DNA from: Vibrio aestivus
GTDB taxonomy: Bacteria > Pseudomonadota > Gammaproteobacteria > Enterobacterales > Vibrionaceae
Length of the DNA: 64,000 bases
Direction: 5' to 3'
Assembly (NCBI GenBank): GCA_003263845.1
Contig: JYJN01000200.1
Span: 59,380-123,379 of the forward strand
Positions 9,675 to 19,369 of this stretch are shown piece by piece. How positions within the stretch are numbered: position 1 is the stretch's first letter; each line of letters opens with the position of its first letter. The position numbers and the translations under genes were made by a program. The notes beneath the pieces are model-generated. The model was not told where the DNA came from and ran no database searches. It saw nothing but the letters and a program-made list of their open reading frames with translations.

Positions 9675-10744
9675 ATGAAAAAATTACTGTTAACGGGCTT
9701 GATGTCATCCACCGCTCTGCTCTTTGGTTGCACTGAGCCAGAGATCTTAAATGCGGATAAAACACCAAGAGTTAAGGTTGTAAATCTTGATGAGACGTTT
9801 TCTCAAGAAAGCTTGTACTTTCCTGCTGTGGCGACTGCTGCAGAACGATCGCACTTAAGTTTTCGAGTAGCAGGTGAAATCAGCAAACTTAATGTGAAAG
9901 AGGGTGACCAAGTCAACAAAGGCGATGTGGTTGCCGAGATAGATCCAACCGATTACAAATTGGATGTGGATAACGCTGCTGCGCGCTACAGCGTGGTGGA
10001 TAGCCAGTTTAGACGCTCCAGACCTTTGGTGGAGAAAGGCCTTTTAGCTAAGTCGCAATTCGATGAAATTGCAGCGCAGCGTCAGATTGCATTAGCGGAG
10101 CTCGAACTTGCTAAGCTTCGACTTTCGTTTACCAAATTGAGAGCACCAGTCGATGGCATTATTTCACGTGTGAGTGTCGATCAATTTGAAAATATTCAAG
10201 TCGGTACCTACATCGTGAATATTCATAGTATCGAAAGTGTGGAAGTCACGATTCAGCTTCCAGATCGATTGTATGCAGGTAAATCTTCAGATACCGCTAC
10301 GGCAATTGTTCGAGTGCCAAGCGGCAATACTTATTCTGCGGAGGTAAAAGAGTTCACAACAGAACCTGATCCTGCCTCGGGTACCTTTACCGTTACCTTA
10401 TCCATGCCTATGCCGGAGAGTGAATATATTCTCGACGGAATGGCGGTAGAAGTGACAGCAGACGGTGAGAGTGTTGGGCTTGAGTTGAACAAAGGAGTGA
10501 GGGTTCCGATTGAAGCTGTCTTTAATGAAGATGGCGATGAGTTGGAACGTGACAGTAAGTACGTATGGGTTCTTGACGGTAAAGTCGTTAAGAAGCAGCG
10601 CGTTATAGTAGGCAAGGCTTCACAAAGCAGTTTACAAATTTTAGAAGGCTTAGAGGGAGTCAGCAAGTTGTGGTGGCTGGTTTGTCGAGATTACGTGAAG
10701 GGATGAACGTTGAAGTAATATCTGTGGAGACTATCAATGACTGA
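9675..10744 (+). CDS. vexJ: Second RND efflux periplasmic adaptor (VexJ-like), frameshifted near its end
   Basis: An AcrA-type adaptor with a lipoprotein signal (ALLFG-C) and the same architecture as the preceding gene: KEGDQVNKGDVVAEIDPTDY, a coiled-coil hairpin, then RLSFTKLRAPVDGII. The frame is lost near 10655-10660. Adding one G restores GGQQVVVAGLSRLREGMNVEV and moves the stop to 10742-10744, giving 356 residues and an 8-bp overlap with the pump gene (ATGACTGA). That overlap supports the repair. The two adaptors are diverged paralogues and probably act together with the pump. Confidence 0.85.
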
Positions 10745-13700
10745 TCAAAATAAGGCACCTGAAGTGTCTGAGCAGGAAGACAAAGGCATCGCAGCATATT
10801 TCATCAAAAACCGTGTTATCAGTTGGATGATTGCGCTGATTTTCCTTATTGGTGGTACCTCAGCCTTCTTTAACCTCGGGCGTTTAGAAGACCCTGCATT
10901 TACCATCAAAGATGCGATGGTGGTGACCTCTTACCCTGGGGCGACGCCTCAACAAGTTGAAGAAGAGGTAACCTATCCACTAGAAAAAGCCATACAGCAA
11001 TTAACTTACGTCGATGAAATCAATTCGATCTCGAGCCGAGGGTTATCTCAGATCACCGTCACCATGAAAAACAACTATGGTCCGGATGACTTACCTCAGA
11101 TTTGGGATGAACTTCGCCGTAAAGTGAATGATCTGAAGGGGCAACTACCGCCGGGCGTGAATGATCCGAGCGTCATTGATGACTTTGGCGATGTGTACGG
11201 TATTTTGCTCGCGGTCACTGGCGAGGGGTACAGCTATAAAGAGCTGCTCGATTATGTGGATTACTTGAGGCGAGAACTGGAGCTCATTGATGGTGTGAGT
11301 AAAGTATCGGTATCCGGTGAACAACAGCAGCAAGTCTTCATCGAAATGTCCATGAAGCGCTTGAGCAGTTTGGGCATTGCGCCAAATACCGTATTCAACT
11401 TGCTTTCTACCCAAAATATCGTGTCAGATGCAGGGGCTATCCGGATTGGTGATGAATACATTCGAATTCAACCAACCGGTGAGTTCACTGACGTTGATCA
11501 GTTGGGCGACCTAATCATCACGGAGAGTGGTGCACAAGGCCTTATTTATCTGCGAGATGTTGCTGAAATTACGCGCGGATATATTGAAGTACCGAAAAAT
11601 ATCATCAATTTTAACGGAGAGTTAGCGCTTAACGTGGGGGTGTCATTCTCACAAGGGGTGAACGTAGTTGAAGTTGGAGAGCGGTTTGACCGACGCTTAG
11701 CTGAGTTAAAATATCAACAGCCTGTTGGTATCAATATCTCTGAAATCTACAGCCAACCGAAAGAGGTAGATAAATCGGTTAGCGGTTTTGTGGTCAGTCT
11801 AGGTCAGGCTGTCGCGATCGTTATCATTGTTTTACTTTTCTTCATGGGTCTTCGATCGGGGTTACTGATTGGCTTGATTCTTCTTCTGACGGTTCTTGGC
11901 ACCTTCATTTTCATGCAGTACTTCAAGATCGATCTTCAACGGATCTCGCTTGGCGCTTTGGTTATTGCTTTGGGTATGCTGGTGGATAACGCCATTGTAG
12001 TGGTGGAAGGGATACTTATTGGAACGCAAAAAGGGCGGACTAGGATGCAAGCCGCAACCGACATCGTCACGCAGACCAAATGGCCTTTGCTCGGTGCGAC
12101 GGTTATTGCGGTGACGGCGTTTGCCCCAATTGGATTGTCTGAAGATGCGACGGGCGAATATTGTGGAACGCTATTTACGGTTCTTCTCATTTCCCTGATG
12201 TTGAGTTGGTTCACGGCCATTTCACTCACGCCTTTCTTTGCAGATATGTTCTTTAAAGGGCAGAAAGCGCCAGAAGAAGGAGAAGATTCAGATCCTTACA
12301 ATGGGATGATTTTTGTTATCTACAAAAAACTTCCTCGAGTTTTGTATGAAACGAGCTTGGCTCACTGTCGTTGTGCTAGTGGTCGCTTTGGGCGCTAGTT
12401 TGTACGGCTTCGGTTTCGTTAAACAAGCATTCTTCCCATCTTCTACTACACCGATGTTCCAAGCGGATATTTGGCTACCTGAGGGGACAGATATTCGTGC
12501 GACCAACACTAAGTTGAAAGCGTTGGAGTCATGGTTATCTGAGCAAGATCATGTTGAGCACATCACAACGACTGCGGGTAAAGGCCTACAGCGTTTTATG
12601 CTCACTTACGCACCAGAGAAGAGCTATGCTGCTTATGGTGAAATCACCACACGTGTTGATAACTATGAAGCTTTGCATGAGTTAATGGCGAACTTTAGGG
12701 AGCATGTCGAAACTAAATTCCCCGAGGTTAACTATAAGCTTAAGCAAATTGAGTTAGGCCCAGGTGGCGGTGCGAAAATTGAAGCGCGCATTATCGGTTC
12801 AGATCCAACCGTACTCCGTGGCATTGCAAGACAAGTGGTTAATGTCATGCATGATGACCCTAGTACAACCAACGTGCGCCATGACTGGCGCGAACGTACG
12901 AAAGTGCTGGAACCACAATTCAATGAAAGCCAAGCACGTCGTTACGGTATCACAAAATCTGATGTTGATGATTTCTTATCCATGTCATTTTCGGGTAAGG
13001 CTGTCGGTGTTTACCGTGACGGTACAACGCTGATGCCAATTGTCGCGAGACTACCAGAAGATGAGCGAATTGATATTCGAAACATAGAGGGTATGAAGAT
13101 CTGGAGTCCGGCACTATCGGAATACATCCCATTACAGCAAGTCACACTAGGTTACGATATGCGTTGGGAAGACCCAATTATTATTCGTAAAGATCGCAAG
13201 CGTGTACTTACTGTATTCGCAGACCCAGATCTCTTAGGTGAAGAAACGGCGTCAACGCTTCAGAAGCGCTTAATGCCTGCGATTGAAGCCATCGAGTTAC
13301 CACCTGGTTATCAGCTAGAGTGGGGTGGTGAATACGAATCTTCTAGAGATGCCCAAGAGTCGCTGTTTACTACGATGCCTTTGGGTTACTTGTTCATGTT
13401 CTTAATCACCGTTTTCTTGTTTAACTCGGTGAAGGAGCCATTGATTGTATGGCTTACCGTACCTTTGGCGATTATTGGTGTAACAACAGGCTTGTTGGCA
13501 CTCAATACCCCATTTGGTTTTATGGCCTTGCTTGGTTTCTTGAGTCTTTCGGGCATGCTGCTGAAAAACGGTATTGTACTGCTTGATCAAATCGAAATTG
13601 AGATGCAATCGGGTAAGGATCCTTATGTGGCGGTGGTCGATGCCGCGCTCAGCCGTGTAAGGCCTGTTTGTATGGCTGCGATTACAACCATTTTAGGTAT

Positions 13701-13839
13701 GATTCCACTATTGCCGGATATCTTCTTTAAGCCAATGGCAGTGACTATCATGTTCGGTTTAGGTTTCGCAACAGTATTAACCCTAATCGTTGTTCCTGTC
13801 CTGTACCGATTGTTCCATAAGCTTAAAGTGCCGAGTTAA
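10737..13839 (+). CDS. vexK: RND-family multidrug efflux pump (VexK-like), one frameshift in this sequence
   Basis: An AcrB-type inner-membrane proton antiporter of 1033 residues once the A6 at 12324-12329 is read as A5 (the join reads VIYKNFLEFCMKRAW). The N-terminal membrane segment is near residues 20-40, with two large periplasmic loops and two six-helix bundles after them. The TM4 motif is LGMLVDNAIVVVEG, so it carries Asp-Asn where AcrB has Asp-Asp. It is the last gene of vexIJK and is followed by a strong terminator. The frameshift falls between the two halves, so both halves look intact on their own. Confidence 0.9.
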
Positions 13840-13860
13840 CGCAGGAAAACACGTGTATAA

Positions 13861-13893
13861 AGCCCTTCTGTTTCATACCAGAGGGGCTTTTTG
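13861..13893 (+). terminator. Rho-independent terminator of vexIJK
   Basis: AGCCCTTCTG pairs with CAGAGGGGCT (one wobble) around an 8-base loop and is followed by TTTTT, 22 bp after the pump stop. Confidence 0.85.
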
Positions 13894-13965
13894 TATTTAA
13901 GCAACTTAAGTTATTTTGAATGCTCTATTATTAGGTAAACGATAATAAAGAAAGGGCTGGGTGTA

Positions 13966-14447
13966 ATGACTTTAAGTGTTAATGATAAGCGATTGATACA
14001 GGAAAGCTTTGGCAAAGTAGAACCGATTGCAGAGCAAGCTGCAGAAATCTTCTACGCTAAGTTGTTTGAATACGACCCAAGACTGCGCGCGCTGTTCAAA
14101 TCAGACCTGACTGCCAAGGCAGAAAGCTGATGCAAATGCTAGGTACGGCTGTGAAAGGACTGGATGACTTGGAAAGTTTAATCGAACCGTTGCAAGCGTT
14201 AGCAAGAAGACATTTAAGTTACGGTGTTATGGTCGACGATTATACCCCTGTCGGTAATGCTCTGCTTTATACATTGAAAGCTGGGCTGAAATCAGACTTC
14301 GACCAACAAACACGACAGGCTTGGATAAAGCTATTTAGCGTGGTTGCAACGGTAATGCGCGAAGCTGCTTACCCGGAATTCAACGCGGCGACCTACGTGA
14401 ATCAAAAAGCTATAACAATTAAAGCCAGTACACAGTACTGGCTTTAA
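13966..14447 (+). CDS. Single-domain globin, haemoglobin-like (one frameshift in this sequence)
   Basis: The ATG at 13966 opens a globin: SVNDKRLIQESFGKVEPIAEQAAEIFYAKLFEYDPRLRALFKSD resembles helices A-E of flavohaemoglobin-type and related single-domain globins. The frame breaks at 14118-14119; adding a G (GG to GGG) joins it to the part with ARRHLSYGV, where the His fits the proximal haem ligand. The corrected protein is about 160 residues, so there is no FAD/NAD reductase domain. Likely role is oxygen or nitric oxide binding in the cytoplasm. The last codons are part of a perfect hairpin. Confidence 0.8.
14421..14445. terminator. Bidirectional hairpin between the globin gene and metC
   Basis: An 11-bp perfect stem (AAAGCCAGTAC / GTACTGGCTTT) with a 3-base loop sits over the last codons and stop of the globin gene, between two convergent genes. 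Short T runs flank it on both strands, so it could end transcription both ways. Confidence 0.6.
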
Positions 14448-14486
14448 TGAGGCTCGATGTGGAGATTTCAGGTTAGTATTGAAAAC

Positions 14487-15695
14487 CTAGCTTGCTGAAG
14501 CTTCTTTCTCTAGCACTAGTGCATTGTGTCGCTCTAAACCCGCTGCCAAGTCTGCGATTAGATCCTCTACGTCTTCTAGACCAATGTGTACTCGAATCAA
14601 TGTACCCTCGAAGTTAGGGTTAGACAGTGTACGCAAGCTATTGAAGCTTTTCGGCTCATTGGCCAAGATGAGACTTTCGAAACCGCCCCACGAGTAGCCC
14701 ATGCTGAAGTGTTTCATACCATCAAGAAGCGCTGTCGTAGCGCGTGGGTAGCTTGTCTTAAGAACGAATGAGAACAATCCATTACCACCCGTGAAGTCGC
14801 GTTCAAAGTATTCATGACCCGGACAGCTCTCCAAAGCAGGGTGGCGAACGTGATCGACTTCAGGGCGAGAAGCCAGCCATTTGGCCACTTTTAGGCTGTT
14901 CTCCGCGTGTTGACGTAGACGCACGTCAAGAGTTCGAATGCCGCGCAACCCAAGGTAAGCATCATCTGGAGAGACGCACTGGCCCATTAGATAACTTTGT
15001 TCACGCAACTGATCCCAGCATTTCTCGTTCGCGACAGCGGTACCGAGCATAACGTCCGAGTGACCAACAATGTATTTTGTTGCTGCTTGAATTGAAATGT
15101 CGACACCGTGGTCGAATGGAGAGAAGTTAACACCGGCAGCCCAAGTATTGTCCAACATGACGATGATATCGTGCTTGTGAGCGATCTTAGCGAGGGTAGG
15201 AACATCTTGAACTTCCATCGTGATGGACCCAGGAGACTCGGTAAATAGCACGGTTGTGTTTGGTTTAATAAGAGATTCGATTTCTGCGCCAATGGTTGGC
15301 TCGTAGTAGGTTGTCTCTACGCCCATTTTCTTCAAAATAACGTCACAGAAATCACGAGTCGGCTCGTAACATGTATCAACCATCAAAATATGGTCGCCAG
15401 CTTTAACGAATGACAGGATTGCATTTGAAATAGCTGCGGTACCACAAGGATAAAGCGCACAGCCGGCACCACCCTCGAGCTCTATCATTGCATCTTGCAA
15501 AGCGAAGTGTGTGTGGGTGCCACGACGTCCATAGAAGAGGGTTTTATCCGCTCTGTTGATGGTGGCCTGATGTTTTTCTGCCACGGTATTGAAAACTACG
15601 GTAGATGCACGTTGGACGGGTGGATTTACAACACCGTTGGTCCACTTATCTGAGCGTCCAGCAGTGATTAACTTAGTCTTTTTGCCTTCCGACAT
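14487..15695 (-). CDS. metC: Cystathionine beta-lyase MetC
   Basis: A 402-residue PLP-dependent Cys/Met metabolism enzyme. It cleaves cystathionine to homocysteine, pyruvate and ammonia in methionine synthesis. GGAGCALYPCGTAAISNAIL is the conserved cofactor-loop region and AATKYIVGHSDVMLG holds the PLP lysine. YGRRGTHTHFALQ near the N-terminus is typical of proteobacterial MetC. It is monocistronic and convergent with the globin gene. I see no SAM riboswitch or clear MetJ box in the 167 bp upstream. Confidence 0.94.
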   Translation of the reverse strand: MSEGKKTKLITAGRSDKWTNGVVNPPVQRASTVVFNTVAEKHQATINRADKTLFYGRRGTHTHFALQDAMIELEGGAGCALYPCGTAAISNAILSFVKAGDHILMVDTCYEPTRDFCDVILKKMGVETTYYEPTIGAEIESLIKPNTTVLFTESPGSITMEVQDVPTLAKIAHKHDIIVMLDNTWAAGVNFSPFDHGVDISIQAATKYIVGHSDVMLGTAVANEKCWDQLREQSYLMGQCVSPDDAYLGLRGIRTLDVRLRQHAENSLKVAKWLASRPEVDHVRHPALESCPGHEYFERDFTGGNGLFSFVLKTSYPRATTALLDGMKHFSMGYSWGGFESLILANEPKSFNSLRTLSNPNFEGTLIRVHIGLEDVEDLIADLAAGLERHNALVLEKEASAS

Positions 15696-15862
15696 GAGAA
15701 ATCCTTGTCAAAGAGTTATTTCTGTTATTTAAAACACGGACTTGATGGCAATTGCAAGTAATTGACTAGAATAATTCTGGTTGTCGGAAGAGTGATCGAG
15801 AGTCAATAACCAATTAAGGAAGAAAAAGCCCATGAACGCATTTGCTCTTGGGCTTGAGGTCA

Positions 15863-17317
15863 TTAAAGCAATGGATTGAAGAGATAAAATAGCCTCTCAA
15901 GGAATCGAGAGTAGATACTTCGATCTTGCCACTCCTCCAAATCGACCAAGTAAGACTGTTCTTTGTAAGTCGTTTGTAGCCAGTGCATCTCTTTGGTGAA
16001 TGCTTGGTCGTCGACGGCCAAAGTCACCTCGAAGTTTAGCCATAAACTTCGCATATCTAGATTTACGGTACCAACAAGGCAGAATTCTTCATCGATAACA
16101 ACTGACTTAGTATGAAGCAAGCCCCCGTAAAACTCGTGAATCTCGACACCAGACTCCAATAGCTCCGTGTAGAAGGCACGAGAAGCCCATTTCACCATCA
16201 AAGAATCATTTTTATGAGGAATGATAAGTTCGACTTTGACTCCGCGTTGGGCAGTGACCTTTAAAGTCTCAAGTAAATCTGGACTTGGTACAAAGTATGG
16301 TGTGGTAATACAAACAGATTGGTTTGCTTGGTTAATTGCCAGTATAAGTGCTTGAGAAATAATGTTATCTGGCATTCCGGGGCCAGATGGGACGACTTGA
16401 ATAGGCTGGGCAACAGAAGGTTCTTCGATTTTGGTAGTAGGTAGATTAGGGAGATTGCGTTGCCCGGTCTCTACTTCCCAATCCCAGCTGTGTATTGCCG
16501 ATAAGACATTCACAGTTGGTCCGGTGACTCGAACCATGATATCTATCCATTGACCAACCCCGGCACGTTGTTTGAAAAAGGCAGGATCCACCATATTCAT
16601 CGACCCAGTGTAAGCGACATTATCATCAATGACGATGATTTTACGGTGCTGACGAAGATCTAAACGTCTTAAGAAAATACGCCAAGGGCTCACCTCTAAC
16701 GCCTGTACTAGGTTAATTCCAGCTTGCTGGAGTTCCCTCGAACTTGGGTGGTTAAAAAAGCGTGGGCTACCGGCTGAATCCACCAGTAAATCTACTTTGA
16801 CACCTCGCTTCGCAGCTTTTATTAGAGAGCGGTTGACACTGTCGATTAGGCCGCCTGGATGCCAAATGTAGAAAACCATCTTAATGTGGGATTGGGCAGA
16901 ATCAATATCTTCTATGATTGAACGTAAAATCTCATTTGGCGAACTTTGCAGTGACAGCGTGTTACCGCTCAAGGCCGGTAGGCTGAGTCGATTGTTACAA
17001 AGTTGATCGATTCTGAAAATATGACGCCCTAAATGGTCAACTTGGTGCGCATTAGAATCGTTGAGCTTGGCAAACCAACGCTCAAAAGGGCCGAACATCT
17101 CTTTCGCACGCTCAGCTCGCTTTCTTCCAAGATTCAATTCTCCAAACAAAAAATAACATCCCACACCAACTATAGGGAAAATGTAAATAATCATGAGCCA
17201 AGCAAGCGAGACGCTGACGGCTCGTCTTTTGAGGACAACTCGTAATGTCACACCTGCCACCAGTATCCAATACAGGATGATGCTGGCTAAGGTTAGGAAG
17301 TGGTAGAACTTATCCAT
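15863..17317 (-). CDS. cls: Cardiolipin synthase
   Basis: A 484-residue ClsA-type phospholipase D family enzyme, starting at ATG 17315-17317 (MDKFYHFLTLASIILYW). Two N-terminal membrane segments (about residues 5-27 and 40-60) are followed by the two HKD motifs, HRKIIVIDDNVAYTGSMN and HTKSVVIDEEFCLVGTVNLD. It condenses two phosphatidylglycerols to cardiolipin at the inner membrane. The length fits ClsA (486). The next gene on this strand is metC, 167 bp on, and it probably has its own promoter. Confidence 0.93.
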   Translation of the reverse strand: MDKFYHFLTLASIILYWILVAGVTLRVVLKRRAVSVSLAWLMIIYIFPIVGVGCYFLFGELNLGRKRAERAKEMFGPFERWFAKLNDSNAHQVDHLGRHIFRIDQLCNNRLSLPALSGNTLSLQSSPNEILRSIIEDIDSAQSHIKMVFYIWHPGGLIDSVNRSLIKAAKRGVKVDLLVDSAGSPRFFNHPSSRELQQAGINLVQALEVSPWRIFLRRLDLRQHRKIIVIDDNVAYTGSMNMVDPAFFKQRAGVGQWIDIMVRVTGPTVNVLSAIHSWDWEVETGQRNLPNLPTTKIEEPSVAQPIQVVPSGPGMPDNIISQALILAINQANQSVCITTPYFVPSPDLLETLKVTAQRGVKVELIIPHKNDSLMVKWASRAFYTELLESGVEIHEFYGGLLHTKSVVIDEEFCLVGTVNLDMRSLWLNFEVTLAVDDQAFTKEMHWLQTTYKEQSYLVDLEEWQDRSIYSRFLERLFYLFNPLL

Positions 17318-17342
17318 ATGAAGACCAAATGAGAACAACTTG

Positions 17343-17511
17343 ATGAATATTAAAACGTTATCACGATGAGCTCAAGCTGGGACTTGACAACGAAATTGAG
17401 TTTAGATTTGGGCTGAAAACAATTGAGCGATTTTTAACTAGTTATCTGCAACAAATGGCAGAGTATGTGTGGAGTATCACAGAAAAGCTAGATGAAGACA
17501 GATGTTATTGA
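17343..17511 (+). CDS. Possible small protein of about 55 residues, hidden by a frameshift
   Basis: The 379-bp gap between cls and the downstream symporter holds a short coding-like stretch. An ATG at 17343 opens MNIK; if the A4 at 17352-17355 is read as A3, the frame continues as RYHDELKLGLDNEIEFRFG and on to a TGA at 17509-17511, giving 55 residues rich in charged and helix-forming residues. Without that change, the same downstream frame is still open for about 50 codons. The repair matches the error type seen in 21 other genes here. I recognise no family. The rest of the gap (17512-17717) is AT-rich promoter-like DNA with no gene that I can support. Confidence 0.4.
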
Positions 17512-17717
17512 TGAAAAAATCAACATTTAAATTCACAAACTGGAGGATAGTTTGAAAAATGTCTCCTTTGGGGTTCCAATTTTATGGTTAAACTGGTTTA
17601 CTTGCCACAAAACGAGCGCTTATCTAATTTTAACTAAGTGTAAACTATGATTTACATGCAATCTTTTAAAAGCGCCTATTTTCAGATGCAACACAACACA
17701 AAATATATGGAGATACC

Positions 17718-19148
17718 GTGGCTTCAAGTAATTCAACCACAGCCCCTCGCGATTCATGGGGTTCGAAACTAGGATTCGTTATGGCTGCAGCAGGTTCTGC
17801 TGTTGGTCTAGGTAATATTTGGAAATTCCCTTACACAGCAGGTGAAAATGGCGGTGGCGCATTTATCGTTATCTACCTTGCTTTCGTAATTTTCATCGGT
17901 TTCAGCGTAATGCTGACCGAATTTGCAGTAGGTCGTAAGACAGGACGTTCTGCTGTAGGTGCTTTTAAATCGACTGATGGTCGTTGGACTTTCGTTGGTG
18001 TACTAGGTGTTTTAAGCGGTCTACTCATCATGGGTTTCTACCCAGTAGTAGGAGGCTGGGCACTGGCATACGTTCAGAAAGTTGCTGGCGGTCTATTAAG
18101 TGCACCTGAAGCTATCGGTGATAGCTTTGGTGGATTTATCACTAACCCAATTCAACCACTAATGTGGATGGGTGCTTATCTTATTATCAACCTGATCATC
18201 GTTAGCCGTGGTATTTCTGGCGGTATCGAGAAAGCAGGTAAGATCCTAATGCCAGTACTGTTCCTGATCCTTATCTTGGTGACAGTTAAGGGCTTGATGC
18301 TACCAGGCGCGATGGCGGGTGTTGAATTCCTATTTAGCCCTGACTTCTCTAAAGTTGACAGTGGCGTTGTACTAGCCGCTCTTGGTCAAGCATTCTTCTC
18401 TCTAAGTTTAGGTATGGGCTGTATGATCACATACGGTAGTTACCTGAAGAAGAAAGAGAACCTAGTTCAAACTACGGGTATGGTTACCGCGATGGATACG
18501 GGCGTAGCTATCCTAGCGGGTCTAGCAATGTTCCCTGCGATGTTCGCATTGGGCATGGAGCCTGCAGCAGGCCCTGGTCTGGTATTCGTTGTTGTGCCAC
18601 AACTATTCGCTGAAATGGGTGGTATGGGTGTTGTATTCGCACTTCTATTCTTCGTAGGTCTAACTGTTGCAGCACTGACTTCATCTGTATCTCTACTAGA
18701 AGTTGTAGTTTCTTACCTAATCGATGAGAAAGGTATGAAGCGTTCTACTGCAGTACTGTCGTCAGGTGCAGTAATGGCTGTGCTTTGTGTGTTCGCTTCT
18801 CTGTCTCTAGGCGGCGTTGGTCCTACACTGTTTGACACAGGCGCATTTGATATCTTTGACCTTCTTACTGATAAGATCTTCCTCGCGGTTGGCGGTATGT
18901 TTGTATGTATCTTCGCGGGTTGGAGACTTTCTCGTGAAGAGCTTGAAAAAGAAATCACAAACGGCGGCGAAGTTAAGTTCCCACTATTTGGTCTTTGGTA
19001 CAACCTAGTTAAGTTTGTTATCCCTGTACTAGTAGCAGTTGTAGCATTTGCAGGTATCTCTAGCGGTTTCGATAGTGGTAAAGGCGCTATCATGCTAATC
19101 GGCATCGGTATCATCGCATTGACGGCTCTTGTTTCGAAGAAACTGTAG
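17718..19148 (+). CDS. Sodium-dependent transporter, NSS (SNF) family
   Basis: A 476-residue neurotransmitter:sodium symporter-like protein. The first helix carries the family signature GSAVGLGNIWKFPYTAGENGGGAF with the unwound sodium/substrate-binding region, and about 11-12 membrane helices follow. The start is GTG at 17718, with GGAGA 8 bases upstream and no better ATG. Such proteins import amino acids or related solutes with sodium, which suits a marine bacterium; the substrate cannot be read from the sequence. No glycine riboswitch was found upstream. A strong terminator follows, so it is probably monocistronic. Confidence 0.9.
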   Translation: MASSNSTTAPRDSWGSKLGFVMAAAGSAVGLGNIWKFPYTAGENGGGAFIVIYLAFVIFIGFSVMLTEFAVGRKTGRSAVGAFKSTDGRWTFVGVLGVLSGLLIMGFYPVVGGWALAYVQKVAGGLLSAPEAIGDSFGGFITNPIQPLMWMGAYLIINLIIVSRGISGGIEKAGKILMPVLFLILILVTVKGLMLPGAMAGVEFLFSPDFSKVDSGVVLAALGQAFFSLSLGMGCMITYGSYLKKKENLVQTTGMVTAMDTGVAILAGLAMFPAMFALGMEPAAGPGLVFVVVPQLFAEMGGMGVVFALLFFVGLTVAALTSSVSLLEVVVSYLIDEKGMKRSTAVLSSGAVMAVLCVFASLSLGGVGPTLFDTGAFDIFDLLTDKIFLAVGGMFVCIFAGWRLSREELEKEITNGGEVKFPLFGLWYNLVKFVIPVLVAVVAFAGISSGFDSGKGAIMLIGIGIIALTALVSKKL

Positions 19149-19165
19149 TCTCATAAGCTTCTGTA

Positions 19166-19197
19166 AAAAGAGCAGCCAAATGGCTGCTCTTTTTTTT
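19166..19197 (+). terminator. Terminator of the NSS symporter gene
   Basis: AGAGCAGCCA pairs perfectly with TGGCTGCTCT around a 2-base gap and is followed by a run of 8 or more T, 18 bp after the stop. Confidence 0.92.
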
Positions 19198-19369
19198 GTC
19201 CTATCACCGCAAGTTTTCTGTCCACTTATTGATAGTTTGATTTATACTGTATGACATATTGGATGTGTAAATAAACCAACGAGTGAACCATAAAGTACTA
19301 AACTAATTGATATTGTTGTCGATATATATGTAGTGCGATTGATATGACTTGTTTTAGGAGAAAACTCTG

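Noticed and set aside
17512..17717. Glycine riboswitch or other aptamer upstream of the NSS symporter
   Set aside because: I looked for the tandem glycine aptamer core and found only a weak GGAG/CTCC pairing near 17542-17570, without the conserved bulges.
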